From Brevinema andersonii (lineage in GTDB: Bacteria > Spirochaetota > DYKD01), in NCBI GenBank assembly GCA_020722765.1, contig DYKD01000023.1, forward strand, positions 1-41,208: 41,208 nucleotides of DNA, given 5' to 3'. The notes below the pieces were generated by a model. The model searched no databases, had not been told where the DNA came from, and was given only the letters and a program-made list of their open reading frames with translations. Position numbers and translations under genes: made by a program. This document shows positions 32,155 through 40,087 of the stretch, piece by piece; positions within the stretch are counted from its first letter, which is position 1, and each line of letters begins with the position of its first letter.

Positions 32155-32181
32155 GGATGACGGGATCAGCTCCCGTCATCC
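32155..32181. other. Perfect hairpin between flgE and flbD
   Basis: GGATGACGGGA (32155-32165) and TCCCGTCATCC (32171-32181) form an 11-bp perfect stem with a 5-base loop. It starts eight bases after the flgE stop. No T-run follows on the operon strand, so it is unlikely to be a full terminator. It probably protects the abundant flgE message from 3' decay or marks a processing point. Confidence 0.8.
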
Positions 32182-32189
32182 TAAAAAAT

Positions 32190-33575
32190 CTACCTCTTTA
32201 GACTCAACAGTTCCTGCAACATCTGATCGGATGTCGTGATGCTCCTGGAATTGGCCTGGAAACCACGTTCAGTGACGATCATGTCCGTGAACTGTTCTGC
32301 CAGATCCACATTGGACATTTCAAGTCTACCTGAATTGATCTTGCCACGGCCACCTGTATCTGCAACACCGGTATTCGCCAAACCAGTATTGTTCGTCTCT
32401 ACATAAAGGCTCTCTCCAGCTTTTCTCAGACCACCATTGTTGGTGAACACTGAAAGTGCCACCTGTGCAAGCGCCTTACGTTGTCCGTTCGTGTAGGACC
32501 CTGTAACAACTCCGTTGTCATCTATGACAAATGACTCAAGATAGCCCATTCCAAAACCATCCTGCTTATAAGCCTTGGTTGTGGAAGTCGAGGCAAACTG
32601 CGTGATGCCGTCATAACGACCTGCAGTGCCAAGATTTAAAGCGACAGTCTGAGGATTTTTCCCTGGAATGTTAAATGTCATATTCGCCACAAGCTCTCCA
32701 TTCTGACGGATATCCTGTCCGTTCCCATCTGCGATGGAAACCAAGGAACCTTGCGGATCAAAATTGAGAAGAAGAGTCGTTCCTGGATTGGCCACATTCG
32801 CATCTCCGTTCACTTCAACCTGAACAGGAACTTCTGTCTCTAATCCTGTTGCAGGATCTTTCTGAGCGAGTGAAGGACGTGCTGTCCACTGGTTCTGTCC
32901 TGTATGCCACATGGTAAGCTTGAGTGGATGAACCTCTCCTTCACTGTCATAAACATCAATTGTTGTAATGACAGAGTTCTTCTGGATATCCTCTTCTGTC
33001 GCTCCAGGAGCCATGATCTGGGTCTGAAGATCCAGATTTGACCTGAAATGGACATTCGATGTAGCGCGGGCAGGCAGTTTTCCATAAACAGGAACTTGGA
33101 TATCTCCAACATTGGCTGTTGTATCAATCCTGCTGTTTCCCTGTGCATCAGTCTGTGCAGTCCAACCTTGGACCTTCAAACCATTTGCTGGATTGACAAG
33201 GACACCGTCCCTGTCGAGATCAAAATTACCGGCACGCGTATAAAAAGTCTCATCTCCTTTTTTCATGACAAAAAAACCTTCACCCGTGATGGCCAGATCT
33301 GTTGTCTTGCCAGTGGTCTGGAGGCTTCCCTGCGTGAAAATATTGTCTATACTTGCCACTGTCATTCCCAGACCATACTGCTTGGGATTGACTCCACCCT
33401 TGTTTTCTGTGGGCGAAGCGGCTCCGGACAAATTCATTGACAACATGTCCTGAAAACCTACTCTGCCATATTTGAAACCAGTGGTGTTCACATTGGCAAT
33501 ATTGTTCGAAACGACGTTCATTCTCGTTCCGTGATTTCTTAAACCTGATACGCCTGAATACAGCGATGGCATCAT
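32190..33575 (-). CDS. flgE: Flagellar hook protein FlgE (lacks cross-linking Cys)
   Basis: This 461-residue hook subunit is exported through the flagellar gate and polymerised in the periplasm. The N-terminal D0 part is MMPSLYSGVSGLRNHGTRMN, with NNIANVNTTGFK, and the C-terminal D0 part contains SNVDLAEQFTDMIVTERGFQ. The spirochaete lysinoalanine region is recognisable as GKLPARATSNVHFRSNLD. Lys166 and Asn180 are present, but the Cys expected 13 residues after the Lys is Ser179 (codon TCA at 33041-33039). The whole protein has no Cys. AAGGAG precedes ATG 33575, and a folded 118-base leader lies upstream. Confidence 0.96.
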   Translation of the reverse strand: MMPSLYSGVSGLRNHGTRMNVVSNNIANVNTTGFKYGRVGFQDMLSMNLSGAASPTENKGGVNPKQYGLGMTVASIDNIFTQGSLQTTGKTTDLAITGEGFFVMKKGDETFYTRAGNFDLDRDGVLVNPANGLKVQGWTAQTDAQGNSRIDTTANVGDIQVPVYGKLPARATSNVHFRSNLDLQTQIMAPGATEEDIQKNSVITTIDVYDSEGEVHPLKLTMWHTGQNQWTARPSLAQKDPATGLETEVPVQVEVNGDANVANPGTTLLLNFDPQGSLVSIADGNGQDIRQNGELVANMTFNIPGKNPQTVALNLGTAGRYDGITQFASTSTTKAYKQDGFGMGYLESFVIDDNGVVTGSYTNGQRKALAQVALSVFTNNGGLRKAGESLYVETNNTGLANTGVADTGGRGKINSGRLEMSNVDLAEQFTDMIVTERGFQANSRSITTSDQMLQELLSLKR

Positions 33576-33592
33576 AATGCGTTCTCCTTAAA

Positions 33593-33678
33593 CGGAAGCA
33601 TTTCCGCTTCCATGGATTTTGCATCAGGCCCCTTTCCCCCACCTGCAGACCGCAGGATGGAACAAAGGTCCACCTGAT
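33593..33678 (-). other. Structured leader upstream of flgE
   Basis: Two hairpins occupy the gap before flgE. The large one (33623-33678) has three nested stems on the minus strand: ATCAGG with CCTGAT, CCTTTGTTCC with GGGGGAAAGG (one mismatch and G-U pairs), and CCTGC with GCAGG closing a 5-base loop. A smaller one, GGAAGC with GCTTCC (33593-33611), ends just before the AAGGAG ribosome site. It could control flgE translation or mark an mRNA processing site. No known riboswitch class is recognised. Confidence 0.65.
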
Positions 33679-33692
33679 CCGTTTAGACCTAT

Positions 33693-34130
33693 CTACACAT
33701 TCCTCAGCACTACAGTGCTGTCAATATTTGTGAAGATATTGTCTTTCATCATCTTGTCAGTCAGTGCAGTAATGACAGTCCTGTTCTTGACACTCACAAC
33801 AAGCGCAAAATCTTCATGCTTGTCATTCTGCATCAAAACAAGGGACTCCCTTGCACCTTTGCTTTCCAGCTTACCCATCACCTCCTTCAATTGTGTCATC
33901 TCTTTCTCACCCATGCTTATTTCACGGGATGAGAGCCTTTTTTGAGCGTGTTTTGAAAAAAGAATCTGACCATCAGAACGGATGCCCAATAACTCAGCAA
34001 ATGTCTTACCTGACGAATCAACCTTAGGTTGATCCTGAACCTTTCCTGTTTGTGGCAGGTTAGGACTGATAGGACGAAGCTGGGAGCGGAGCAACTGCTC
34101 TGTCATGGCGCTTTCAATGTTATTAATCAT
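33693..34130 (-). CDS. TIGR02530-family flagellar operon protein
   Basis: The 145-residue protein has a disordered N-terminus (PISPNLPQTGKVQDQPKVDS) and a conserved core from ILFSKHAQKRLSSREISM to DFALVVSVKNRTVITALTDK (in part), typical of the small protein coded between flgD and flgE in spirochaetes and Firmicutes. Its function is not settled; a role in hook assembly is likely from position. It overlaps flgD by four bases. The family name is from memory of the motif and order. Confidence 0.8.
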   Translation of the reverse strand: MINNIESAMTEQLLRSQLRPISPNLPQTGKVQDQPKVDSSGKTFAELLGIRSDGQILFSKHAQKRLSSREISMGEKEMTQLKEVMGKLESKGARESLVLMQNDKHEDFALVVSVKNRTVITALTDKMMKDNIFTNIDSTVVLRNV

Positions 34131-34582
34131 GGTTGTTTTCCTTCATCCGCGACTATGCTCACGATATCCGACTTGGAATAAAGACCATCTTTCACTTTCA
34201 ACTTGGCATCCTTTTCTGTCATGACAATCTCTGTCACACGTCCTTGGACCACCTGTTTCGTTTCGCTGTTCAGAACTTTCACAGTCCGCCCCAGATAATT
34301 CATAAGGTCGTTCTGAGTCTGTCCCTTAGCCTGATTCTCAAGAGTCTTATTCATGTTCATCAACTGTTCAAGTGATGAGAACTGGGCCATCTGGGCGATA
34401 AACGCCTTGTCATCCATCGGACTCAACGGATCTTGATGTGTCATCTGCGCTGTGAGAAGCTTAAGGAACTCGTTTTTACCAAGTTCCTTGTTCGCTTCAC
34501 GTAACGCTGGACGACGGGTTGTGTTGCTGATACTTGCAGCCACATCTATTGATGGACCTGTTGTAACTGCCACATCTGCCAT
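34127..34582 (-). CDS. flgD: Flagellar hook capping protein FlgD
   Basis: The 151-residue protein has the FlgD N-terminal signature GKNEFLKLLTAQMTHQDPLS with FIAQMAQFSSLEQLMNMN. It is the short form, ending soon after YLGRTVKVLNSETKQVV and lacking most of the Fn3-like C-terminal domain of E. coli FlgD. FlgD caps the growing hook so FlgE can be inserted and is removed when the hook is finished. It is followed with a four-base overlap by the TIGR02530 gene. Confidence 0.95.
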   Translation of the reverse strand: MADVAVTTGPSIDVAASISNTTRRPALREANKELGKNEFLKLLTAQMTHQDPLSPMDDKAFIAQMAQFSSLEQLMNMNKTLENQAKGQTQNDLMNYLGRTVKVLNSETKQVVQGRVTEIVMTEKDAKLKVKDGLYSKSDIVSIVADEGKQP

Positions 34583-34591
34583 AACTGGCTC

Positions 34592-35920
34592 CTATACGAT
34601 ATAATCGACTGTCTGAAAACCTACCCACCTTGCCATACCATAATTCACAGTAGCGGTTGAGAGACCTTCAATATCATCATCGGCCGCATCTGGATTATTG
34701 GAAAGGCTTTTTTCAGCCACCTGCTCATGTTCACCCAGCATATCCTGGAACTCCCTGTCGCTTGTACCGACATTGACTGCAAGCCCCTGGAGGTTCAAAC
34801 CTGCATCCTTGAAGGCATTCTGCATGTTCTGCATATTCTGCCTGAACATGTCGCCTGTCCCTTCATTTTGGGCATAAATCGTGGCTATGACCTTGTTATC
34901 AACAACTTCAATCTTGAGAGTAACACGTCCTAGATTCTCAGGTTTCAGGTCAAGTTGCATGCTCGTTTTTCTGTCCTGAATCATCACTTTTGATTGTTGG
35001 ACAACATCATGAAAAATCTTGTTTGTCTCACGGACTTCCTTTGCAAGGTTCTTGGCAGAAACTTCCTGGATCTCACGTTTTTCCATCAGATCCTTGAACC
35101 CAGAGGATTCGGTTCGAGATAATGTGGAACTATCCTTTTTCAAAGCATCGTCAACACCCGTTCCATTTTTCTGGCTTTCTGTCAAACTCTTTGCACCTTG
35201 ATCCTGAGATTCTGAAGATGTCCGCTTGTCAACAACCTGGACCTTATCCTTGTTCACAAAAATCTTGGAGCCATCCTTTCCTTCTTCAACTTTGAATGCA
35301 TTATCCTTGTCAGACAAGGAAGAAACGGATTTGGATTCATCCTTTGGCAGATCCTGAGCCTTGACTTTCGAATCCTTATGTTCACTCATAAGGATTCTAG
35401 CCTGGAAAATCAGGCTTATGTCGGACTTTAGCTTATCTAAAAGATCCTTCAGCTCGTTCTGACTCTTCGACTCCAGTTCGACCTTGCCTTTTGGAAGGTC
35501 TGTACCATTCTTGAGCAACTTGACAGTCTCCTTGTTCTGCTCCAGAAACAGGAGTATTTCCTTGATCAGCTTGTCCTTAACAGACACAGGTGCAGACCCG
35601 GACTTGGCTGCAATGACAGTTTCGTCTTTCACTTGCTGATTTGCTTCAACAGTGTTATCAGATTTGGGAAACTGTTTCTGGCTGACCTTCTCATTCTTAC
35701 CAGTCTCTTCTGGACCGGCTTTCGCTTCACTCTTCTGTTCTTGTGTTTCTTTCACCTGTGAAAGCAGTTCCTGAAAAGTCGGGCCTTTCGGCTTGTCCGC
35801 TTTTTCCAGAGCAGTTTCGGCCTTGGCTCTCCCGTTTGGAGCTTCAAAAACAGAAGTCCGTGAAATGTTCATTGTCTCGGATTCCTGACGCATTGGAATC
35901 ATAAAAGAACTATTCAGCAT
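34592..35920 (-). CDS. fliK: Flagellar hook-length control protein FliK
   Basis: The start ATG 35920 is preceded by AAGGAGGTG; an in-frame GTG lies at 35929. The 442-residue protein is mostly a long, Lys/Glu/Ser/Gln-rich low-complexity ruler (about 20-300), ending with the globular Flg_hook domain (about 310-395), where MQLDLKPENLGRVTLKIEVV is the signature. FliK measures hook length while being exported and triggers FlhB to change substrate. The N-terminal ruler is fast evolving, so identity rests on the C-terminal domain and its place before flgD. Confidence 0.93.
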   Translation of the reverse strand: MLNSSFMIPMRQESETMNISRTSVFEAPNGRAKAETALEKADKPKGPTFQELLSQVKETQEQKSEAKAGPEETGKNEKVSQKQFPKSDNTVEANQQVKDETVIAAKSGSAPVSVKDKLIKEILLFLEQNKETVKLLKNGTDLPKGKVELESKSQNELKDLLDKLKSDISLIFQARILMSEHKDSKVKAQDLPKDESKSVSSLSDKDNAFKVEEGKDGSKIFVNKDKVQVVDKRTSSESQDQGAKSLTESQKNGTGVDDALKKDSSTLSRTESSGFKDLMEKREIQEVSAKNLAKEVRETNKIFHDVVQQSKVMIQDRKTSMQLDLKPENLGRVTLKIEVVDNKVIATIYAQNEGTGDMFRQNMQNMQNAFKDAGLNLQGLAVNVGTSDREFQDMLGEHEQVAEKSLSNNPDAADDDIEGLSTATVNYGMARWVGFQTVDYIV

Positions 35921-35962
35921 ATTTTTCACCTCCTTCCCCTTCAGGGGATCAGAATCAAAAAA

Positions 35963-36652
35963 CTATTCCTGCATGTTCAGCATCTTTTTCTGTATGACGC
36001 TCGAACGTTTAGGATCCATAAGTGACAGAATGTAAGAAACAATGGATTGACGGCCTTCCATCCCAGACTGTTTCTCCATCTCTCTGAGGATATCGATGAC
36101 AGTCATGTCATCCATTTCCTCAAGGCGGGCGACCGAATCCTTTGGACGCATGGATTCAATATACTTCGCCTGCTGTATGATATTTTTCCTGTAATCGCTA
36201 TACTCATTCTTCTTTACTTCGAAATCCTTACGCATTGCCACCAATGCATCTCTTTCATCAGCAAGACGGGACTCCGCTGTTTTCAGCTCGATCTCCTTAA
36301 TCTTCAGTTCTTCTTCCTTTTTCTTCAGATTGTTTTCTAGAACCTGAAGCGTGTATTGTTCCTTCTTTCTTTCTTCCCTGCTAAGCAAGAACGGATCTTC
36401 CGCATTGACTACAGCGGTTTTTCCAAGTCCAGGAATATGAGAAGTCACTGGCATAAGGAGACGGCGTACATTGATGACTCCAACAGAATCAAGAAGAGCA
36501 AGAGCCACCATGATTCCTACCAGGTTCATCAGCACAAAATTCCTGATCCGCTTGTTCAATTCCGCATCTGCCTGCAACATCAGGTATTGCCGCCGTTTTT
36601 CAGCTACAACATTCGCTTTCTTGTCCTTTTCCTTCTCTTTATCCTTAGCCAT
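35963..36652 (-). CDS. flbB: Spirochaete flagellar protein FlbB
   Basis: The start ATG 36652 begins one base after the transglycosylase stop, with AAGGAG ten bases upstream. The 229-residue protein has a very basic/acidic N-terminal tail, one membrane helix (IRNFVLMNLVGIMVALALL), and a long periplasmic coiled coil (about 85-150). The C-terminal MgtE-N/MotE-like part contains VARLEEMDDMTVIDILREME. In Borrelia, FlbB forms the base of the flagellar collar that holds stators in place, and it is specific to spirochaetes. Gene order after fliJ fits. Confidence 0.9.
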   Translation of the reverse strand: MAKDKEKEKDKKANVVAEKRRQYLMLQADAELNKRIRNFVLMNLVGIMVALALLDSVGVINVRRLLMPVTSHIPGLGKTAVVNAEDPFLLSREERKKEQYTLQVLENNLKKKEEELKIKEIELKTAESRLADERDALVAMRKDFEVKKNEYSDYRKNIIQQAKYIESMRPKDSVARLEEMDDMTVIDILREMEKQSGMEGRQSIVSYILSLMDPKRSSVIQKKMLNMQE

Positions 36653-36653
36653 G

Positions 36654-37181
36654 TTATCTCTTCTCCTTGAGGCTGTTATATGTCTCAAGTACCTTGTTCA
36701 CATAATCCTTGGTTTCCTTGAAATTAGGAATGCCGTTATTCTTGTCGACCTCTCCAGGTCCTGCGTTATAGGCCGCAAGAGCCGTGGGAAGATCCTTATA
36801 CTTATCAATCAGACCTTTAAGATACTTGACTCCACCTTCCAGGTTTTCTTCCTCATTGAATACATCTTTCACACCAAGGTCTTCTGCTGTCTTAGGCATC
36901 AGCTGCATCAATCCCTTCGCTCCTTTGGAGGAGACCGCCGTTGCATTCCCATCAGACTCGACCTTGACAACACTTCGAATCAGATCACTATCCAGTGAAA
37001 ACTTGCTCGCTTTGCTTTCAATGAGAGCAGATATATCACGGACATTGCTATCAAGCATATTTTTAAAACCAGAACCTTCCAAAGCCGGTTCTTTAGGACC
37101 TTGCCCCATCGAACAGAATCCATTGATACGGGATTGGATTTCCGCTATGCGGTCCATCACTTCATTGATTCCCTGGATCAT
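36654..37181 (-). CDS. Lytic transglycosylase of the flagellar operon
   Basis: The 175-residue protein has an SLT (goose-lysozyme-like) domain at about 60-165. Catalytic Glu75 lies in SVVKVESDGNATAVSSKGAK, followed by GLMQLMPKTAEDLGV and TALAAYNAGPG. It cuts peptidoglycan glycan chains, presumably to let the rod pass the wall. There is no signal peptide; the amphipathic N-terminus suggests export by the flagellar system itself. It sits between fliJ and flbB where enteric bacteria use FlgJ elsewhere. Confidence 0.9.
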   Translation of the reverse strand: MIQGINEVMDRIAEIQSRINGFCSMGQGPKEPALEGSGFKNMLDSNVRDISALIESKASKFSLDSDLIRSVVKVESDGNATAVSSKGAKGLMQLMPKTAEDLGVKDVFNEEENLEGGVKYLKGLIDKYKDLPTALAAYNAGPGEVDKNNGIPNFKETKDYVNKVLETYNSLKEKR

Positions 37182-37190
37182 AACTTCTCC

Positions 37191-37655
37191 TTAAACCTCT
37201 GCGCCTTCATACTGATCTGAATGATTCATTGCCTTGTTCACATCCAATTCTGCAATCAATTTCTTTTCCGCTTTAATCGAAGCCACCCTATGCTCATCCA
37301 TTTTCCTGCCTTTCAGCTTTTCCAACACAAGACGTTCTTTTCTGGCTTCCATATATCTCTCAATCACTTTTTTTTCCTGTTCCTTGATTTCCAAAATCAC
37401 AAGTTCCTGATTTGCAACCTGTTTCCTCAACCCTCTCCTGTAATTATCATAGTCGATTATATCAAGACATGACATGTCTCCAATATTTCCAATCATGGCT
37501 TTTCCTGCATTCAATTCTTCCTGTTCCAGATCACTCTTCTGCTGATAAGCCTTTGCAAGAGCACCACGCACGTGACCAAGTTCAGTGCGTATTTCATCCT
37601 CTTTGAACTTCTTAAGACCCAATATTTTTTCCAAACCGAATTTAAAGGGCTTCAT
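37191..37655 (-). CDS. fliJ: Flagellar export chaperone FliJ
   Basis: The 154-residue protein is almost entirely a charged alpha-helical coiled coil, beginning MKPFKFGLEKILGLKKFKED, the common FliJ start. FliJ sits in the centre of the FliI hexamer, recycles chaperones and links the ATPase to FlhA. It overlaps fliI by 14 bases. Sequence conservation in this family is low, so identity rests on the N-terminal motif, helical character and place after fliI. Confidence 0.88.
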   Translation of the reverse strand: MKPFKFGLEKILGLKKFKEDEIRTELGHVRGALAKAYQQKSDLEQEELNAGKAMIGNIGDMSCLDIIDYDNYRRGLRKQVANQELVILEIKEQEKKVIERYMEARKERLVLEKLKGRKMDEHRVASIKAEKKLIAELDVNKAMNHSDQYEGAEV

Positions 37656-39039
37656 GGCTTATCCTTTCCAACAAATCACCGAATTGCTGGAGGTTAGTAT
37701 TCTTATTATCGACTACCATAGATTTCTCTGAACGATTAAAAATGGCTACTAATTCCTCTATAGCTTCATTTATACTTGATGTTTCCTCTACTTTCTGCCT
37801 TAAAAAAGCATTGACCGCATCCCTCATCTTAATGGAGAAATCGACCTTGGGATCAGATCCTGGCTGGTATGCGCCTACTGTTATCAGGTCTTCCTTTTCC
37901 TTATACGTGGCCAAAACTTCCCTTAACAGGCCAGCTGCCTCTTTCTGTGCAGGTGAAGCAAGCCTGCTCATGAGACGGCTGATGCTTCCTAATACATCAA
38001 TGGCAGGATAGTGATTCATTTCTGCCAGACTTCTGGAAAGAACGAAATGCCCATCCAAATAACCTCTCACTGCATCAGAAATCGGGTCATTGATATCATC
38101 AGCTTCAACTAGGACTGTATAAATTCCCGTGATTGTTCCAGCAGGGCTTGTCCCAGCACGTTCAAGGATCTTTGAAAGCATTTCAAATACAGATGGGGGA
38201 AAACCGCCAAGCCCTATAGGCTCTCCTGCTGCCTGGCCAATTTCCCTTTGAGCACGGGCAAACCTTGTTACTGAATCCATCATCAACAAAACATTCTTGC
38301 CCTGATCCCTGAAATATTCTGCAATAGTCGTTGCGACATAAGCTGCACGGATTTTAGCCAAAGGCGAATCGTCAGATGTGGCAGCTACAACAACAGAACG
38401 CTTGAAACCTTCTGGCCCAAGATCATTTTCTATGAACTCTTTCACTTCCCTACCACGCTCACCTATGAGACCTACGACATTGATATCAGCTTCAGTATGT
38501 CTAGCGACCATTCCAAGCAACGTGCTTTTTCCTACACCTGAACCTGCAAAAATACCAACACGCTGGCCACGACCCAAAGTCAAACAAGCGTCAATCGCCC
38601 GAACTCCCACAGACAAAGGCGTATCTATGATTCTCCGTTCCAAAGCATTTATCGGTTGCCTGAAGATTCCATAGGGATCAGATGAAATGACTTTGGGGCC
38701 ACCATCAATAGGTTCACCAAGACCATTGATGACACGGCCAAGCAGTTCCTCGTTGACATGGACACGGACAGGAGAGCCAAGAGCCTTGATGGTGTTCCCT
38801 GGTGCGATCCCATTTATACTTTCATAAGCCATGAGAAGGACAGCATCATCCTTGAATCCTATCACTTCAGCACGGATAGGTTCCCTGCCAGGAATGAAAA
38901 TCTCACAAAGCTCACCCAAATCAGAAACAGGACCAGCTGCTTCAATAACAAGACCAGTCACGCGCCTTACAGTACCTTCATATTTGAGTGGATCCGTCAA
39001 GTTCAATATGTTCTCATACTTGTCAAAAATAGAACTCAT
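37642..39039 (-). CDS. fliI: Flagellum-specific ATPase FliI
   Basis: This 465-residue relative of the F1-ATPase beta subunit powers export-substrate unfolding. It has the Walker A motif GSGVGKST at 166-173, LIGERGREVKEFIE, Walker B near VLLMMDSVTRFARAQREIG (in part) and GGFPPSVFEMLSKILERAG. It forms a hexamer at the base of the export gate with FliH and FliJ. Length is slightly above the usual 435-460. It starts one base after the fliH stop. Confidence 0.97.
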   Translation of the reverse strand: MSSIFDKYENILNLTDPLKYEGTVRRVTGLVIEAAGPVSDLGELCEIFIPGREPIRAEVIGFKDDAVLLMAYESINGIAPGNTIKALGSPVRVHVNEELLGRVINGLGEPIDGGPKVISSDPYGIFRQPINALERRIIDTPLSVGVRAIDACLTLGRGQRVGIFAGSGVGKSTLLGMVARHTEADINVVGLIGERGREVKEFIENDLGPEGFKRSVVVAATSDDSPLAKIRAAYVATTIAEYFRDQGKNVLLMMDSVTRFARAQREIGQAAGEPIGLGGFPPSVFEMLSKILERAGTSPAGTITGIYTVLVEADDINDPISDAVRGYLDGHFVLSRSLAEMNHYPAIDVLGSISRLMSRLASPAQKEAAGLLREVLATYKEKEDLITVGAYQPGSDPKVDFSIKMRDAVNAFLRQKVEETSSINEAIEELVAIFNRSEKSMVVDNKNTNLQQFGDLLERISHEAL

Positions 39040-39040
39040 C

Positions 39041-40060
39041 TTATTTCACTGTCTCCATGGCTGGCTCTGCCTCTTTTTTCTTGCGCCCACGTTTTCCATT
39101 CCCATTTCCATTACTGTTTCCATTTTCGTTTGTAGGTTCTTCCGTATTCGCAATCGAATCAAACATCGTCATATTGGCCATTTCACGGATACGATCTTCC
39201 ATCTCTTCCAGCTGAGTGGAAATACGTCCATCAATACTTCCAAAATCAGTCTCTATGATGCAACCGCCACGGTCAACTCTGGAATCTTCAAGCACCTTGA
39301 TATTCTTCAGTCCTTCTATCATTCCTATGAATTCTTCCTTATGTTCAGTAGTGATCTCCAGATCTTTTGAATTCACCTTGACTATGATGACTTCTTTGCC
39401 CTGTACCTTTTGCAACGCGGATTTTATATTTGCTATCACTACCTGCTCATCCTTATCAGTGATATGCTTCACAACCTTCCTCCCAATCAGAAGGATGATA
39501 CGTATAATCTGTTCTTCAGCACTGCTGATGATCTCTTCACGCTTATCGATGGCAGCTTCCATGATCATCTTCAACCTTTCAACCAGACGGACAGCCTCGG
39601 CTTTCCCTTCGTCAAAACCATCCTGATATCCAAGATTCTGCCCCTGCTTCCGCGCCGCATCCCGGATATCCTCAGCTTCCCTGTTAGCCCTTTCAATCAA
39701 GGCACGGGCTTCCTCTTCTTTATTGCGGATCTCTTTTTCACGCTGAGCAATGATTTCCGCTTCCTTTACCTTCGCCTTATCTACAGAAAGCTGGATGTGC
39801 TTGAAAGCTTCTTCCTCTGCATCTTTGATAATACGATCAGCCTCGGCTTTCGCTTGGGAGATCAGCATTTCAGCCTCTTCCTGAGTCTTCTTCAACAGAT
39901 TCTTGTTGTCGTCCTGGATCTCATGCTGTTCTGCAATAAGCTGTTTGATTTTTTCTTTCTCATCATCAACCCTGTTGACTATGATTGTTTCAGGTTTTTC
40001 GATCCTTACTGATCTTGCCAATGATGCGACTTCTACAGTCTTGAATACTGACTTACTCAT
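39041..40060 (-). CDS. fliH: Flagellar export regulator FliH
   Basis: The 339-residue protein has an N-terminal segment of unknown fold (1-40), a long Glu/Lys/Ala coiled coil (45-150, AEMLISQAKAEADRIIKDAE), and a V-ATPase-E-like C-terminal domain (about 160-290, with GGCIIETDFGSIDGRISTQL). FliH binds FliI and anchors it to the C-ring. It carries an extra 40-residue tail with NENGNSNGNGNGKRGRKKK, coded by short Asn-Gly repeats, absent from standard FliH. It starts 27 bases after fliG. Confidence 0.93.
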   Translation of the reverse strand: MSKSVFKTVEVASLARSVRIEKPETIIVNRVDDEKEKIKQLIAEQHEIQDDNKNLLKKTQEEAEMLISQAKAEADRIIKDAEEEAFKHIQLSVDKAKVKEAEIIAQREKEIRNKEEEARALIERANREAEDIRDAARKQGQNLGYQDGFDEGKAEAVRLVERLKMIMEAAIDKREEIISSAEEQIIRIILLIGRKVVKHITDKDEQVVIANIKSALQKVQGKEVIIVKVNSKDLEITTEHKEEFIGMIEGLKNIKVLEDSRVDRGGCIIETDFGSIDGRISTQLEEMEDRIREMANMTMFDSIANTEEPTNENGNSNGNGNGKRGRKKKEAEPAMETVK

Positions 40061-40087
40061 GCACTTTTCTCCCCGACACCGGACTCA

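Noticed and set aside
33593-33611. Small hairpin before flgE as an intrinsic terminator
   Set aside because: It has no T-run on the operon strand and lies just before a strong ribosome site.
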